From contig NZ_CP108106.1 in NCBI RefSeq assembly GCF_041435195.1, forward strand, positions 5,743,501 to 5,807,500: DNA of 64,000 nucleotides. Direction: 5' to 3'. Origin of the DNA: Streptomyces sp. NBC_00224 (GTDB taxonomy: Bacteria > Actinomycetota > Actinomycetes > Streptomycetales > Streptomycetaceae). Position numbers and translations under genes: made by a program. Below the pieces are notes generated by a model. The model had not been told where the DNA came from. It saw only the letters and a program-made list of their open reading frames with translations, and did no database searches. This document shows positions 8,217 to 17,342 of the stretch, in pieces (the first letter of the stretch is position 1; each line of letters begins with the position of its first letter).

Positions 8217-8522
8217 GAATTCTCCTGGGGATGTGGAGGAGGTGGGGGTGTTCATGTCGACGTTGCTGAGGGTTCGTTGCTGGGAGTTCGTTCTCGGCTC
8301 GCCTCCCGAGCATCTGCTTATGGCATGTCTGCGTCAAGGTGGCTCGGCCTTCGCCCGGGTGGGTGTAGGTGATATCTCGTCAAGAACCATTCAGCCCAGG
8401 TGACTTCGACCCGGAAGCGACCCGCTACCGACCCGAGTCCGACCGGCCCCCGGCGGACAATGGGAACCCGAGGACCGGAGCGGGGTTGTGATGCCTGCGC
8501 GCGCGGTGCAATTCTTTGCGCC
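8217..8522. promoter_or_regulatory. 306-bp intergenic region between divergent carboxypeptidase and macro-domain genes
   Basis: No credible gene. On the minus strand two TTGACG hexamers (complement of 8332-8337 and 8378-8383) are candidate -35 boxes for the carboxypeptidase. No convincing -10 box stands out. On the plus strand nothing clear precedes the macro-domain gene. Confidence 0.35.
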
Positions 8523-9632
8523 ATGCCGCACACTCAACTGCCCGACCACGGGGCGGTCCTCGCGGAGGTGAGGGAAGTGCGGCGGGCCGGGGTCGTCCGA
8601 CTGCGGGAGCTCCGGGTACCGGCGCTCGCCGCGATATCGGACGGCCTGGAGGCGGCGGCCCCAGGGGCACCGCACTTCCCCGCCGTCGAGCGGCTGCTGC
8701 GGCTCGCGGTCTCCCGCATCGGCGGCGGCACGCTCCAGGAGGCCGCCGAGTACAGCCTCGGGCTCGCCCAGGGCACCCGCGACTGGCCGGCCGCCGACCG
8801 CCGCAAGCGCGCCGCGCAGGTCTACGGAATCAGCGTCGAGCGCTTCCGCAAGCATCATGAGCTGATGGTGCTCGGCGAGGTCGCCGATCAGATCGTCCGC
8901 ATGGCCCCGGTGGGCCGTACGGTCGTACGAGATGCCCCTGTGGTGCTCTTCCCGGGCAGCCGGGCGGTCCCGAGCCCGCGCCTCGCCCCCGCGCACCGGC
9001 GGCTGCGGGTCCGCTCCGCCCGGATCACCGTCCACGTCCACCCCGCCGACCTGCTCCGCGACATCGACGTGGTGGTGTCGCCCTCCAACACGTACTTCGC
9101 GCTCCCCGAGGCCTACAAGTCCTCCGTCTCCGCCTCGCTGCGCCGCGCGGGCGCCCTGCGCGACCAGGCGGGCGGGCTCGTCGAGGACCGGATACACGAC
9201 GAGTTACGGGCCTGGGTCGCCCGGCACGGCAGGCCCGGCGGCGCCGTCGCCCCCGGCACGGTCGCCGTCACCGGCGCCGGGGCCCTGGAGCGGCAGGGCG
9301 TACGGCGGCTCTACCACGCGGCCGTCGCCGTGCCCCGCGCCGGCACCAACGACTACGACGTGCTGCCCGCCGACGTCACCCGCGCCGTGGCCCGCGCGTT
9401 CACGCTGCTCGGCGAGGAGGCCGGGCGCCACCGCCCGCCGTTCACCTCCCTCTGTCTGCCGCTGCTCGGCGCCGGGCGCGGCGGGCTCGCCCCGGCGGAG
9501 AGCCTCGCGGCCATGTGGGCCGCCGTCGAGGCCGAGCTGGCCCGGGGCGCCCGCTGGGACCTGCACTTCGTGGTGCGGCGCGCCGAACGCGCCGATCTGA
9601 TCGAGCAGTTGCTGGGGGCGGATACCGCATGA
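8523..9632 (+). CDS. Macro-domain protein (ADP-ribose-binding type) with an uncharacterised helical N-terminus; contains a TTA codon
   Basis: 369 residues. The C-terminal part (from about residue 175) resembles a macro domain: a strand followed by DIDVVVSPSNTYFALP, where the usual NxAN stands as SPSN, then PGTVAVTGAG, and a late strand FTSLCLPLLGAGRGGLAP that matches the phosphate-binding glycine loop. Macro domains bind or remove ADP-ribose from proteins or nucleic acids. The N-terminal 150 residues are helical (REVRRAGVVRLRELRVPAL and on) and I do not recognise them. Codon 228 is TTA (9204-9206), so translation may depend on bldA tRNA. ATG 8523 is the most sensible start. It overlaps the next gene by 4 nt, tying it to the RES/Xre pair. 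Confidence 0.7.
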   Translation: MPHTQLPDHGAVLAEVREVRRAGVVRLRELRVPALAAISDGLEAAAPGAPHFPAVERLLRLAVSRIGGGTLQEAAEYSLGLAQGTRDWPAADRRKRAAQVYGISVERFRKHHELMVLGEVADQIVRMAPVGRTVVRDAPVVLFPGSRAVPSPRLAPAHRRLRVRSARITVHVHPADLLRDIDVVVSPSNTYFALPEAYKSSVSASLRRAGALRDQAGGLVEDRIHDELRAWVARHGRPGGAVAPGTVAVTGAGALERQGVRRLYHAAVAVPRAGTNDYDVLPADVTRAVARAFTLLGEEAGRHRPPFTSLCLPLLGAGRGGLAPAESLAAMWAAVEAELARGARWDLHFVVRRAERADLIEQLLGADTA

Positions 9633-10303
9633 ATCCCTATGCCGTCCTCGCGGCGGCCGCCGCCGAGTGGGACACCGTCGGGCCCCGGCTCGACGACCAC
9701 GTACGGGAGGAGCTGGCTGTGCTGCTCACGCGCGTGCGGGCCGCCGCCCGCCTTGAGGCCGATCCCGCCGATCCCGCCGGTACCGCCGAACGCGCCGTGG
9801 AGATGCTGCGCACCGTGCTGCCCGACCGGTTCGGGCCCGGCCGGTTCGCCCCCGCCACCTTCCGGCCGGACACCGACGACGGCCTCGACGCCTCCTATCT
9901 GGGCTTTCGCGCCGAGGACCTCGCCGTCCTGCTCCTCGACGGGCACCGGATGGTCGGGCCGGTGCTCGGCGCCGTACGGGAGCGGCTGCTCGCGGCCCCG
10001 GCGGTGGACGGCGACACCGTGCTGCGCGCGGGCGGCGACCCGTACGCCCCCGGGCTCGTCCGGCTGCGCGGCGAGGGCGGGGTGCTGCGGCTGCCCGCCT
10101 TCCAGTTCTCCGAGGGCACGCTGCCCTGGCTCACCGTCCTGGAGGTCAACGAGGTGCTGGGGGCCGACACCGACCCGTGGGGCGCCGCCGACTGGTGGCT
10201 GTCCGAGAACGCCTGGCTGGGCGCGGTGCCCGCCCGGCTGCTCGGCACCCCCGACGACCGGCGGCTCGCCGCGACCGCCCGCCACCTCACCGAGGGGGAG
10301 TAG
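9629..10303 (+). CDS. Antitoxin of RES toxin-antitoxin pair (Xre/MbcA/ParS toxin-binding domain)
   Basis: 224 residues. The C-terminal half reads LRLPAFQFSEGTL, then LTVLEVNEVLGADTDPWGAA, DWWLSENAWLG and PARLLGTPDD. That matches the order of elements in the MbcA/ParS/Xre C-terminal domain (PAFQF; DPW; WL; L-G). In characterised systems this domain wraps and blocks a RES toxin. The RES gene follows 3 nt downstream, the standard antitoxin-first order. The N-terminal half (acidic, with a PADPAGTAERAVEML helix) lacks a clear helix-turn-helix, so it may not autoregulate in the usual way. The start ATG lies in an ATGA overlap with the macro-domain gene. The assignment rests on motif order and position. 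Confidence 0.68.
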   Translation: MNPYAVLAAAAAEWDTVGPRLDDHVREELAVLLTRVRAAARLEADPADPAGTAERAVEMLRTVLPDRFGPGRFAPATFRPDTDDGLDASYLGFRAEDLAVLLLDGHRMVGPVLGAVRERLLAAPAVDGDTVLRAGGDPYAPGLVRLRGEGGVLRLPAFQFSEGTLPWLTVLEVNEVLGADTDPWGAADWWLSENAWLGAVPARLLGTPDDRRLAATARHLTEGE

Positions 10304-10306
10304 CCC

Positions 10307-10960
10307 GTGCCCCACTATCAGCCGCCCGCCGCGCTGGCCCAGACCCCGGCCAAGGTGACCCTGACGGCCGGGACCGTGCTGTACCGGGTGCACGCCTCGC
10401 GCCGGGCCGGGCACTCCTTCAACCCCGTCCCGGCGCACTGCCTCTACGGGGGCGGCCGGTTCGACTCGACGGGCTGCGACGCGTACGGATATCTGTACGC
10501 CGGGCTCAGCCCCGAGTCGGCGGTGAGCGAGACGCTGCTGCACTCGCTGCCGTTCGACCCGGCCGGGGGCGCCCGGCTGGTGCCCAGGGTCGCGGTGGCG
10601 GGGCGGCGGCTGACCGTGCTGCGGCTGACCACCGGGCTCGACGTGGTCTCCCTGGTGACCGGGCACGAGCTCGCCGCCGTCCACCAGGACAGCTGGCTGG
10701 TCCAGGCCGAGTCGCGGGACTATCCGTACACCCGCGACTGGGCGCACTGGATCCGCCGCCACACCGAACCGTGGGCCCAGGGCTTCCTGTGGGCCTCCAA
10801 GCGCGAGCCGGGCGACCGGGCGGTGGTGCTCTTCGGCGACCGCTGCCCGCCGGACGCGCTCGCCGCCACCGACGACGACCCCGTCGAGTTCACCGGCCCG
10901 GCGGGCGAGAAGTGGCTGAACTCCGTCCTGCTGCCGTACCACGCGCGCCTAGCGCCCTGA
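10307..10960 (+). CDS. RES-domain toxin (NAD+-degrading family)
   Basis: 217 residues. The RES domain is visible from GTVLYRVHAS (the R of the family), through GGGRFDSTG and YLYAGLSPESAVSETLLH (E and S of the family), to a C-terminal tail PVEFTGPAGEKWL. Characterised RES toxins are NAD+ phosphorylases or hydrolases that drain cellular NAD+. GTG 10307 starts 3 nt after the antitoxin stop. The CHAT gene begins 17 nt further on, so toxin and protease may share a transcript. An NAD-consuming enzyme next to a macro-domain (ADP-ribose) protein is functionally suggestive. Confidence 0.82.
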   Translation: MPHYQPPAALAQTPAKVTLTAGTVLYRVHASRRAGHSFNPVPAHCLYGGGRFDSTGCDAYGYLYAGLSPESAVSETLLHSLPFDPAGGARLVPRVAVAGRRLTVLRLTTGLDVVSLVTGHELAAVHQDSWLVQAESRDYPYTRDWAHWIRRHTEPWAQGFLWASKREPGDRAVVLFGDRCPPDALAATDDDPVEFTGPAGEKWLNSVLLPYHARLAP

Positions 10961-10977
10961 CGAGATCCGGACTCCGC

Positions 10978-13900
10978 GTGCCCGAGAACGACGACCTGAA
11001 CGACGACCTCAACCAAGTCCTCGACGAACTGTGGGCCGAGCGTGCCGCGTTCATCGAGTCGGACGGGACGGACGAGGAGCGGCTCGCCCTGCTCGACACG
11101 TCCGTACGCCATCACGAGGCGCTCCTCGACGCGCTCGCGGACGAGGCCCCCGAGGCCATCGAGCTGCACGAAGGGCTCGGATTCCTCTGCCAGCAGCGGG
11201 CGCTGCTCACCGACGAGGGCGAGGACCTGCTGCTCTCCGCCCGCCACTACGCGGCCGTACTCGACGCCGCCCACCCCGACAGCGACCTCCCGCTCGTCCG
11301 CCACAGCCGGGCCGTCTCGCTGATGCTGCACGGGCGCGCCACCAGGACCCGGGCCGAACTGGAGGAGGCGCGCGCCGAGTTCGACACGGCGGTCGTCGAG
11401 GCGCGGCGGGCCGGCGGTGAGCGGCCGTCGTGGGCGGAGGACGCCGCGTACAAACTGGTCCTGTGCCGGGCGCTGATCTGGACGATGTGGCAGGACGAGG
11501 CGCAGGCGGCCGCCGCCGAGGCCGAGCTGGGGACCCTCTTCGCCGCCGACCCGGACGTGGAGGAGCAACTACTGCCGCAGTACGCGGACTTCTTCGGGCG
11601 TGTGCTCTACGAGCGGGGGGTCGTCCGGAGCGACGCGGCGGCCAAGGACCGTGGCGTACGGCTGCTGCGGCGCGGGCTCCTGGAGTGGGACCCGGAGCGG
11701 GACGGGCGGCTCGCGGCCACCGCCACCGTGCTCGCCGTGGCCCAGCAGACCCGCTACCGCGACGACCCCGACCCCGAGCGGCTGCGCGACGTGGTGCTCG
11801 CCTCCCGGCTGGTGATCGGCGAGGAGGGCACCGAGAAGGAGCTGCGGGACATGGCCGTCCTGATGCTCGGCTGGGCCCGGCAGATGCTCGCCGAGCACGG
11901 GCCGATCGACGAGGGCGAGGGGCCGGACGTCTCCTACGAGGAGGTGCGGGACGTCTACCGGTCGCTGATGGACGGCTTCCAGGACGGCACCCTCCAGCCG
12001 GACTACGGCGAGGAGGGCTACTTCGCGCTGATCAACGACGCCGCATCGCCCGGCCGCGCCAAGCAGGGCTTCGACCACGTCTTCCAGAAGTGGAGCGAGC
12101 TGGAGCCCGGCAGCGTCGAGCACAGCCAGGGCGCGGCCGCGCTCCTCGCACACCTGCCGATGTTCGACCCGCACGGCGACCAGGTCAGCAAGGAGCAGAA
12201 GGACACACTGACCCGGGCCGTGCTGCGGGCGGGCCCCGACGACGACCCCGACTGGCGGCGCCGGGCCCACGCGGTGGCGGGCGGCGCGCTGCTCACCGAG
12301 GAGCTGGCGGCCGGGGCCGGGGCCCGCCTGGACGAGGTCCTGGCCCACTTCGACACCGCCGACGAGGGCCCCGGCGTCGGCGCCGACCTGGGCCTGGTGC
12401 GGATGATGGCCACCGTGCACCGGGGCCAGATGAGCGGCACCGCCGACGACATGGCGGCGGGCGCCGAGGCCTGGCGGCAGATGCGCGAGAGTCCACAACT
12501 GCCGCCGTACGCCCGGAAGTTGATGGATGCCCAGCAGTCCGGGTACGACGCGCTGAGCGCGTCGAACGCCGGAGACCTGCCCGCCGTGGACCGGCACATC
12601 GCGGAGCTGTACGCCGCCGTCGGCACGCTCGCCGAGGACGACACCTCCTGGATCGAGCTGTGGACCCTCCTGGAGAACGCCTGCCTGGGCCGCGCCGAGC
12701 TGGCCGACCGGCTCGGCGCCCCGCCCGCCCCGCCGCTCGCCGGGCGCCCCTCGGTGGCCGAACTGCGGCGCGCGGCCGCCCGGTTGAGCCGCGACCACCG
12801 GGCGTGGGTGCTCGGCGACGGCGGGATCGTGCGGGCCCGCCGCGCCGGGTCCGCGGGAGACGTGGAGCGGATCCGGGAGGCGCTGGCGCTGATCGAGGAG
12901 GGCCTGGCGCTCAGCGACGAGGGCAGCGACAGCTGGCTGCGCTATTCGCACACGGCGGGCAGTGTCTACTGCGGCCTCGCCGCGGGCGAGCGCGTCCCGT
13001 ACCGCCGCACCGAGCTCCTCGCCAAGGGCATCGGCCTCCTGGAGGCGGCGACCCGCCAGGCCGCCGGACCCGGGCACCGGCTCTGGGCCCAGGCGGCCCT
13101 CGCGCTCGGCCGGGCGTACCGCACGCGCGGCCGGACCGGGGACCGGGCGACGGGCCGCCGCTACGGCCTGGACGCGCTGCGCGGCCACGCCTGGGCGGCC
13201 CTGCTCCAGTCCGGCACCGCCGACGCCGCCGAGGCCGCCCGGCTGGCCACCGCCATGTCCCTGGAGGTGGCGGCGTGGTGCCTGGCGGACGGGGCGGTCG
13301 AGGAGGCCGTGCAGGCCCTCGACTCCTGCCGGGGCCTGGTCCTGCACGCCGCCACCACCGCCTCCTCGGTGCCCGAACTCCTGGAGCGCGGCGGCCACGG
13401 CGCGCTGGCCCGCGAGTGGCGTGCCACGGGCGCGAGCGCCGACCTGGTGCCGAGCGCCCTGCGCCGCAAGGCCCTCTCGGCACTGACGGCGGACAGCCCC
13501 ACCAGGAGCGGCGAGGGGCGAGAGGAGCCGGAGGAGCCCGCCGCCGGCGGCGCGGGAGCGGCCCGCCTCCTCGACACGCCCGCGCCCGGCGAGATCGGCG
13601 ACGCCCTGAAGGCGCTCGGCAAGGACGCGCTGGTCTATCTGGTGCCCAGGTCCGAGGACGGCGGGGGCGTCGCCGTCCTCGTCACCTCGCGCGGCGACGT
13701 GCACCACGTACCGCTGCCCCGGCTCACCGAGGACGCCGGGCCGCTGAGGGAGTACGAGCCGCCGGCCCGGGCCGCCGGGCGCGACGTCGGGCCGGTGCCC
13801 GGGTGGGGCGGGGCCGCACCGGCGCGGCCCCTGCGCGACCAGCTCGACCGGCTCTGCTCCTGGGCCTGGTACGCCGCCGTGCGCCCGCTCTTCGACCTCT

Positions 13901-14742
13901 TCGTGGTGCCCGACCGGCCCGGCCGCGTGCCCCGGCTCGTCCTCGTCCCGATGGGGGCGCTCGGCCTGGTGCCCTGGCACGCGGCGTGGGCGCCGGACGC
14001 GGAGGGGGCGCGGCGGCACGCCATCGAGGAGGCGGAGATCTCGTACGCCGCATCGGCCCGGCTGCTCTGCGAGGTAGCCGCCCGCCCCCGCACCCCGCAC
14101 ACCGGCTCGGCCCTGGTGGTGGGCAACCCCACCGGCGACCTGCGGTACGCGGGCGAGGAGGCCGACGCGGTGCTCGGGGCGTTCTACCCGCAGGCGCGCT
14201 TCCTCGGGCTGCGCACCGGCGACGGCACCCCGCAGGAGGTCGCGGACTGGCTGCGCGAGGGCGGCGACGGCGGGGCCGTGCTGCACCTGGCGTGCCACGC
14301 CGCCGTCGAGGAGAGCCGCAGCAGCAGCGCCTACCTCTCCCTGAAGGGCGGCGAGCTGGCCGCCGAGCAGCTCACCGGCACCCTGCGCGGACAGCTCGGC
14401 CTCGTGGTGCTCGCCGCCTGCCGCAGCCATGTCTCCGGGCGCGGCCACAACGAGGCCTACAGCCTGGCCGCCGCCTTCCTGGTGGCGGGCGCCCGCTCGG
14501 TCGTCGGCTCGCTCTGGCCGGTCCCGGACGACGCCACCTCCGTCCTGATGTTCATGACCCACTACTTCCTGCGCCGCGAGGACGAGCCGCCCGTACGGGC
14601 CCTGCGCCGCGCCCAGTTGTGGATGCTGGACCCGGCGCGCGAGCTCCCGCCCGAGCTGCCGCCGGTGCTCGCGGCCCGGGCCGCCGCCATCGACCCGACG
14701 GACCTCAGCGCCTGGGCGGGGTTCACGCACCTCGGCCAGTGA
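10978..14742 (+). CDS. Large TPR-rich CHAT-domain protease
   Basis: 1254 residues. Residues about 1-950 are helical repeats of TPR type (for example the blocks around HHEALLDALADEAPEAIELH and LGRAYRTRGRTGDRATGRRY), suited to sensing a partner. Residues about 960-1254 form a CHAT (caspase HetF associated with TPRs) domain: LVLVPMGALGLVPWHAAW, ALVVGNPTGDL, LHLACHA with the catalytic His (H1107), and LVVLAACRS with the catalytic Cys (C1148). CHAT proteases of known systems cleave gasdermins or other effectors upon activation. No gasdermin is evident here. GTG 10978 is the only reasonable start, with a weak ribosome site. The last 20 bp overlap the 3' end of the convergent caspase-like gene. Confidence 0.85.
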   Translation: MPENDDLNDDLNQVLDELWAERAAFIESDGTDEERLALLDTSVRHHEALLDALADEAPEAIELHEGLGFLCQQRALLTDEGEDLLLSARHYAAVLDAAHPDSDLPLVRHSRAVSLMLHGRATRTRAELEEARAEFDTAVVEARRAGGERPSWAEDAAYKLVLCRALIWTMWQDEAQAAAAEAELGTLFAADPDVEEQLLPQYADFFGRVLYERGVVRSDAAAKDRGVRLLRRGLLEWDPERDGRLAATATVLAVAQQTRYRDDPDPERLRDVVLASRLVIGEEGTEKELRDMAVLMLGWARQMLAEHGPIDEGEGPDVSYEEVRDVYRSLMDGFQDGTLQPDYGEEGYFALINDAASPGRAKQGFDHVFQKWSELEPGSVEHSQGAAALLAHLPMFDPHGDQVSKEQKDTLTRAVLRAGPDDDPDWRRRAHAVAGGALLTEELAAGAGARLDEVLAHFDTADEGPGVGADLGLVRMMATVHRGQMSGTADDMAAGAEAWRQMRESPQLPPYARKLMDAQQSGYDALSASNAGDLPAVDRHIAELYAAVGTLAEDDTSWIELWTLLENACLGRAELADRLGAPPAPPLAGRPSVAELRRAAARLSRDHRAWVLGDGGIVRARRAGSAGDVERIREALALIEEGLALSDEGSDSWLRYSHTAGSVYCGLAAGERVPYRRTELLAKGIGLLEAATRQAAGPGHRLWAQAALALGRAYRTRGRTGDRATGRRYGLDALRGHAWAALLQSGTADAAEAARLATAMSLEVAAWCLADGAVEEAVQALDSCRGLVLHAATTASSVPELLERGGHGALAREWRATGASADLVPSALRRKALSALTADSPTRSGEGREEPEEPAAGGAGAARLLDTPAPGEIGDALKALGKDALVYLVPRSEDGGGVAVLVTSRGDVHHVPLPRLTEDAGPLREYEPPARAAGRDVGPVPGWGGAAPARPLRDQLDRLCSWAWYAAVRPLFDLFVVPDRPGRVPRLVLVPMGALGLVPWHAAWAPDAEGARRHAIEEAEISYAASARLLCEVAARPRTPHTGSALVVGNPTGDLRYAGEEADAVLGAFYPQARFLGLRTGDGTPQEVADWLREGGDGGAVLHLACHAAVEESRSSSAYLSLKGGELAAEQLTGTLRGQLGLVVLAACRSHVSGRGHNEAYSLAAAFLVAGARSVVGSLWPVPDDATSVLMFMTHYFLRREDEPPVRALRRAQLWMLDPARELPPELPPVLAARAAAIDPTDLSAWAGFTHLGQ

Positions 14743-16654
14743 CCCCTGGCCTCGGCACGACCGTCCGCAGCGCGATCGTGCGCGTCGCCCACTGGCCGGG
14801 ACCGGCCGCAGTGGCCGCGCCGACGTCCCGGCGCCCGGGCCCGGCCAGCCGCAGCACGCCGTCGTGGGCGGCGCCGCCGCGCGCCCCCGGCCCGTACGGA
14901 TCCCACGCCCCCAGCCGGAACGGCACCGTGTTGAGCTCGCCCTCGGCGACGATCAGCTTCAGCCAGTCGCGCGCGTACGCCCCCGGGCGCGGCTCCCGGG
15001 TCGCGGGCAGGCTCAGCTGTACGGGCTGGTTGTCGAGGGCGTAGCCGGTGTGGCCGGGAGCGATGAAGTGGCCTGGGAAGAGCGCCGAGTTGATGGCGTA
15101 GCGGTCGTTCAGGTCGAGCAGTACGCACCACAGCGGCCGGTCGCCCACATTGCGCAGCCGGATGGAGACCCACGGCTCGCGCGGCCCGTCGTAGGCGCGG
15201 ACGATCTCGCCGTTCCCGTCCGGCACCAGAGGCCCGGCCCCCTCGTCGCCCCACGACACGACCTCCACGCGCACATGCCCCCGCAGCGGCGAGGTGCGCG
15301 CCTCCAGGTCGCGGATGCCGTGCCAGTGGGCCAGGTGCGTGAGGCAGTCCGCGACCCGGGCGGTGTCCGCCGGGTCGTACAGCGGCAGCGGCGCCACGAA
15401 CGGCGAGCCGTCGCGCCGCAGCACCCGCGCCTGCCCGTCGCCCTGCGCCTCCACGCGGAAGAGCAGTCCGGCGGACTCGCTCTCAGGGCCCGTGACCGGA
15501 CGTACGACGGGTGAAGTGAGGTGGTCCGCGAGCGACTTGGCGAAACCTTCCGGCCCGACGGCCGTCACGGCGGCCGACGGCAGCGGCGTCGCGGTCAGCG
15601 CCACCGGATGCACCCGCCCGGCCGCCGGCGTCCACCCGGCCGGCTCCACCAGCGTGCGGTCCGCCAGTACGGTACGGGCCGCCAGCGCGCCCCCGCCCGG
15701 GCCGGTGGCGGTGAACTCGGTGCCGGGCCCGCCGGGCAGCCCGTGGACCCGCCCGCAGTCCACCTCCCAGCCGTCCGCCCCGAACCGCAGCAGATGCGGG
15801 CTCGGCGTGCGCGGCGCCCCGCCCAGGAACGGGGTGTCCGCGATGCCGCCCGCATCGGCGGGGAACAGCACCGGGTGCTGCTCGAACCGGGCGCGCCGCA
15901 CCCGGGCGTGCGCGGCGGCGAGCAGCTCCCGGTAGGTGGCGTCCGGGCCCGCCGTGCGCAGGGCGCCGAGCAGCGCGTGGGTGAAGACCCCGCGCTTGAA
16001 GAGGGGCGCGGGCTCCCCGGGTACGCGGTCCGCCTCGTAATCCACCTCGTCATCCGGCTCGTAATCCGCTTCGTACGACAGCTGGTTGAGGCGGCTCGCC
16101 GCGAGGAGGACATGGCCGGGCGCGCGCTGCGGCCCGCCCGCGTCCCGGGGCGCGGCGACCGGGCGCCAGGACGGGGCGGGCGGGGTGAACCGCGCGCTCA
16201 CCCCACTCCCGTGCTCCCGGGTGCCGCCGCCCGAGAAGCAGCAGTCGAGCACCGCCGCCACGTGCGCGCCGCCCGCCGCGAGCCCGTCCAGGAGCGCGCC
16301 CAGGCGCTTGTCGGGCAGCGCCCCGTCCACGCAGACCAGCGCCTGGCTGCGGCCGGTCGCCTCGACGGCCAGCTCCTCGGCCGTCCCCAGGGTGAGTTCG
16401 GTGCCGTGCCCGGAGAACCAGAGCAGCGCCGTGTCGTCGGGACCGGCCTGGCCGAGGTGGTCGCGGAGCGCGGACTCGACGGCGGCCGTGGTGGCCTCGC
16501 CGTCGAGCAGCGTACGGACGGACAGCCGGTCGCCGACGCGGTGTTCGAGGGCCCGCCGGGCCGCCAGGACGTCGTTCACACAGCCCGAGAGCCGGGCGTG
16601 CCCGGTGCCGCCGTAGGCGTCGATGCCCACGAGCAGGGTGTAGATCATGCGCAT
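14723..16654 (-). CDS. Caspase-like (peptidase C14) protein with a C-terminal beta-rich domain
   Basis: 643 residues. The N-terminal p20-like domain starts at once (MIYTLLVGIDAYGG) and carries the dyad: H83 in WFSGHGTEL and C139 in LDCCFSGGG, matching the family D-x-C-x-S-G pattern. Bacterial C14 peptidases (orthocaspases) cut after basic residues and act in cell death or defence. After the protease (to about residue 250) come an uncharacterised stretch and a C-terminal domain (LRNVGDRPLWCVLLDLNDRY, then LFPGHFIAPG) resembling the sandwich domain often attached to bacterial caspases. Start ATG 16654 or 16648; both lack a good ribosome site. It is convergent with the CHAT gene and divergent from the operon starting at 16812. 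Confidence 0.85.
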   Translation of the reverse strand: MRMIYTLLVGIDAYGGTGHARLSGCVNDVLAARRALEHRVGDRLSVRTLLDGEATTAAVESALRDHLGQAGPDDTALLWFSGHGTELTLGTAEELAVEATGRSQALVCVDGALPDKRLGALLDGLAAGGAHVAAVLDCCFSGGGTREHGSGVSARFTPPAPSWRPVAAPRDAGGPQRAPGHVLLAASRLNQLSYEADYEPDDEVDYEADRVPGEPAPLFKRGVFTHALLGALRTAGPDATYRELLAAAHARVRRARFEQHPVLFPADAGGIADTPFLGGAPRTPSPHLLRFGADGWEVDCGRVHGLPGGPGTEFTATGPGGGALAARTVLADRTLVEPAGWTPAAGRVHPVALTATPLPSAAVTAVGPEGFAKSLADHLTSPVVRPVTGPESESAGLLFRVEAQGDGQARVLRRDGSPFVAPLPLYDPADTARVADCLTHLAHWHGIRDLEARTSPLRGHVRVEVVSWGDEGAGPLVPDGNGEIVRAYDGPREPWVSIRLRNVGDRPLWCVLLDLNDRYAINSALFPGHFIAPGHTGYALDNQPVQLSLPATREPRPGAYARDWLKLIVAEGELNTVPFRLGAWDPYGPGARGGAAHDGVLRLAGPGRRDVGAATAAGPGQWATRTIALRTVVPRPGVTGRGA

Positions 16655-16811
16655 GGCGGGAGTCTGGCAGCAGAACCTGGCCGGAAACAGGTCGTACCCC
16701 GGTCGAGGTTCGGGCGTCGGGGCAACAATTCCCGTTCCGGCAGCCAAGAGTGACGTGGAATCACTAGTCTGCCGGAGTCCGACCGCACCACCCATGATCT
16801 CCGGGGGACCC

Positions 16812-17342
16812 ATGGGACACATCGAACGACCTCGCCGCGTGGTGCAGCCGCCCGCGACCGCGCCCGTCCAGCCGCTCAAGCACGCAGGACCGGCGCGGAC
16901 CGGCCATCAGCCGTGGCAGCCCGCGCCGAAGGAGCAGGAGCGGACCTCGCAGCGCCGGGGCGCCACCGCCCCGCCCCTGCGCCACGCGCTGTACGGGGAC
17001 CGCTCGCCGGAGCTGCGGGAGGCGCTGGCGCGCCTCGACGCACAGGTCGACGAGGCCGCGCGCCGGCAGCTGGCGGACTGGATCCGCAAGGAGTACGAGG
17101 TCCAGCACACCGCGATCCCCGTCGGGTTCGTCACCAAGTGCTATCTCGGCGCCCCCTTCGTGGACCACATCCTGGACCTCGCCGGATCGATCGTGCAGCA
17201 CTTCGCGCCCGGCACGCCCATGCCCGAGCCCTTCTCGGCGGGCCGCATGCTGGCCCGCTCCGGCTCGTACCTCTGCGTCGAGGTCTACGGCGACGGGCTG
17301 GTGCTGCCCGTGCTGCCGGACGGCTCGGTCGTCCGCCCGTGA
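16812..17342 (+). CDS. Uncharacterised protein, first gene of the AAA-ATPase operon
   Basis: 176 residues, not recognised. The first 55 residues are low-complexity, rich in Pro, Arg, Gln and Ala. The rest is a compact domain with helices (SPELREALARLDAQVDEAAR, RRQLADWIRKEYE) and then the strands and turns VGFVTKCYLGAPFVDHILDL and YLCVEVYGDGLVLPVLPDG. No signal peptide or membrane segment. ATG 16812 follows GGGGGACCC; upstream in-frame starts would run into the caspase promoter. It may act as adaptor or immunity protein for the ATPase operon, but that is only inferred from position. Confidence 0.6.
   Translation: MGHIERPRRVVQPPATAPVQPLKHAGPARTGHQPWQPAPKEQERTSQRRGATAPPLRHALYGDRSPELREALARLDAQVDEAARRQLADWIRKEYEVQHTAIPVGFVTKCYLGAPFVDHILDLAGSIVQHFAPGTPMPEPFSAGRMLARSGSYLCVEVYGDGLVLPVLPDGSVVRP

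Noticed and set aside
10978..14742. A gasdermin partner of the CHAT protease
   Set aside because: No neighbouring protein shows the length or membrane-inserting pattern of bacterial gasdermins. The only membrane protein nearby (17434) has a different layout.
11430..15044. Open frame of about 1200 codons overlapping the CHAT gene in another frame
   Set aside because: The translation is Arg/Gly/Pro/Ala-rich with no domains, whereas the chosen frame has TPR repeats and the CHAT dyad.
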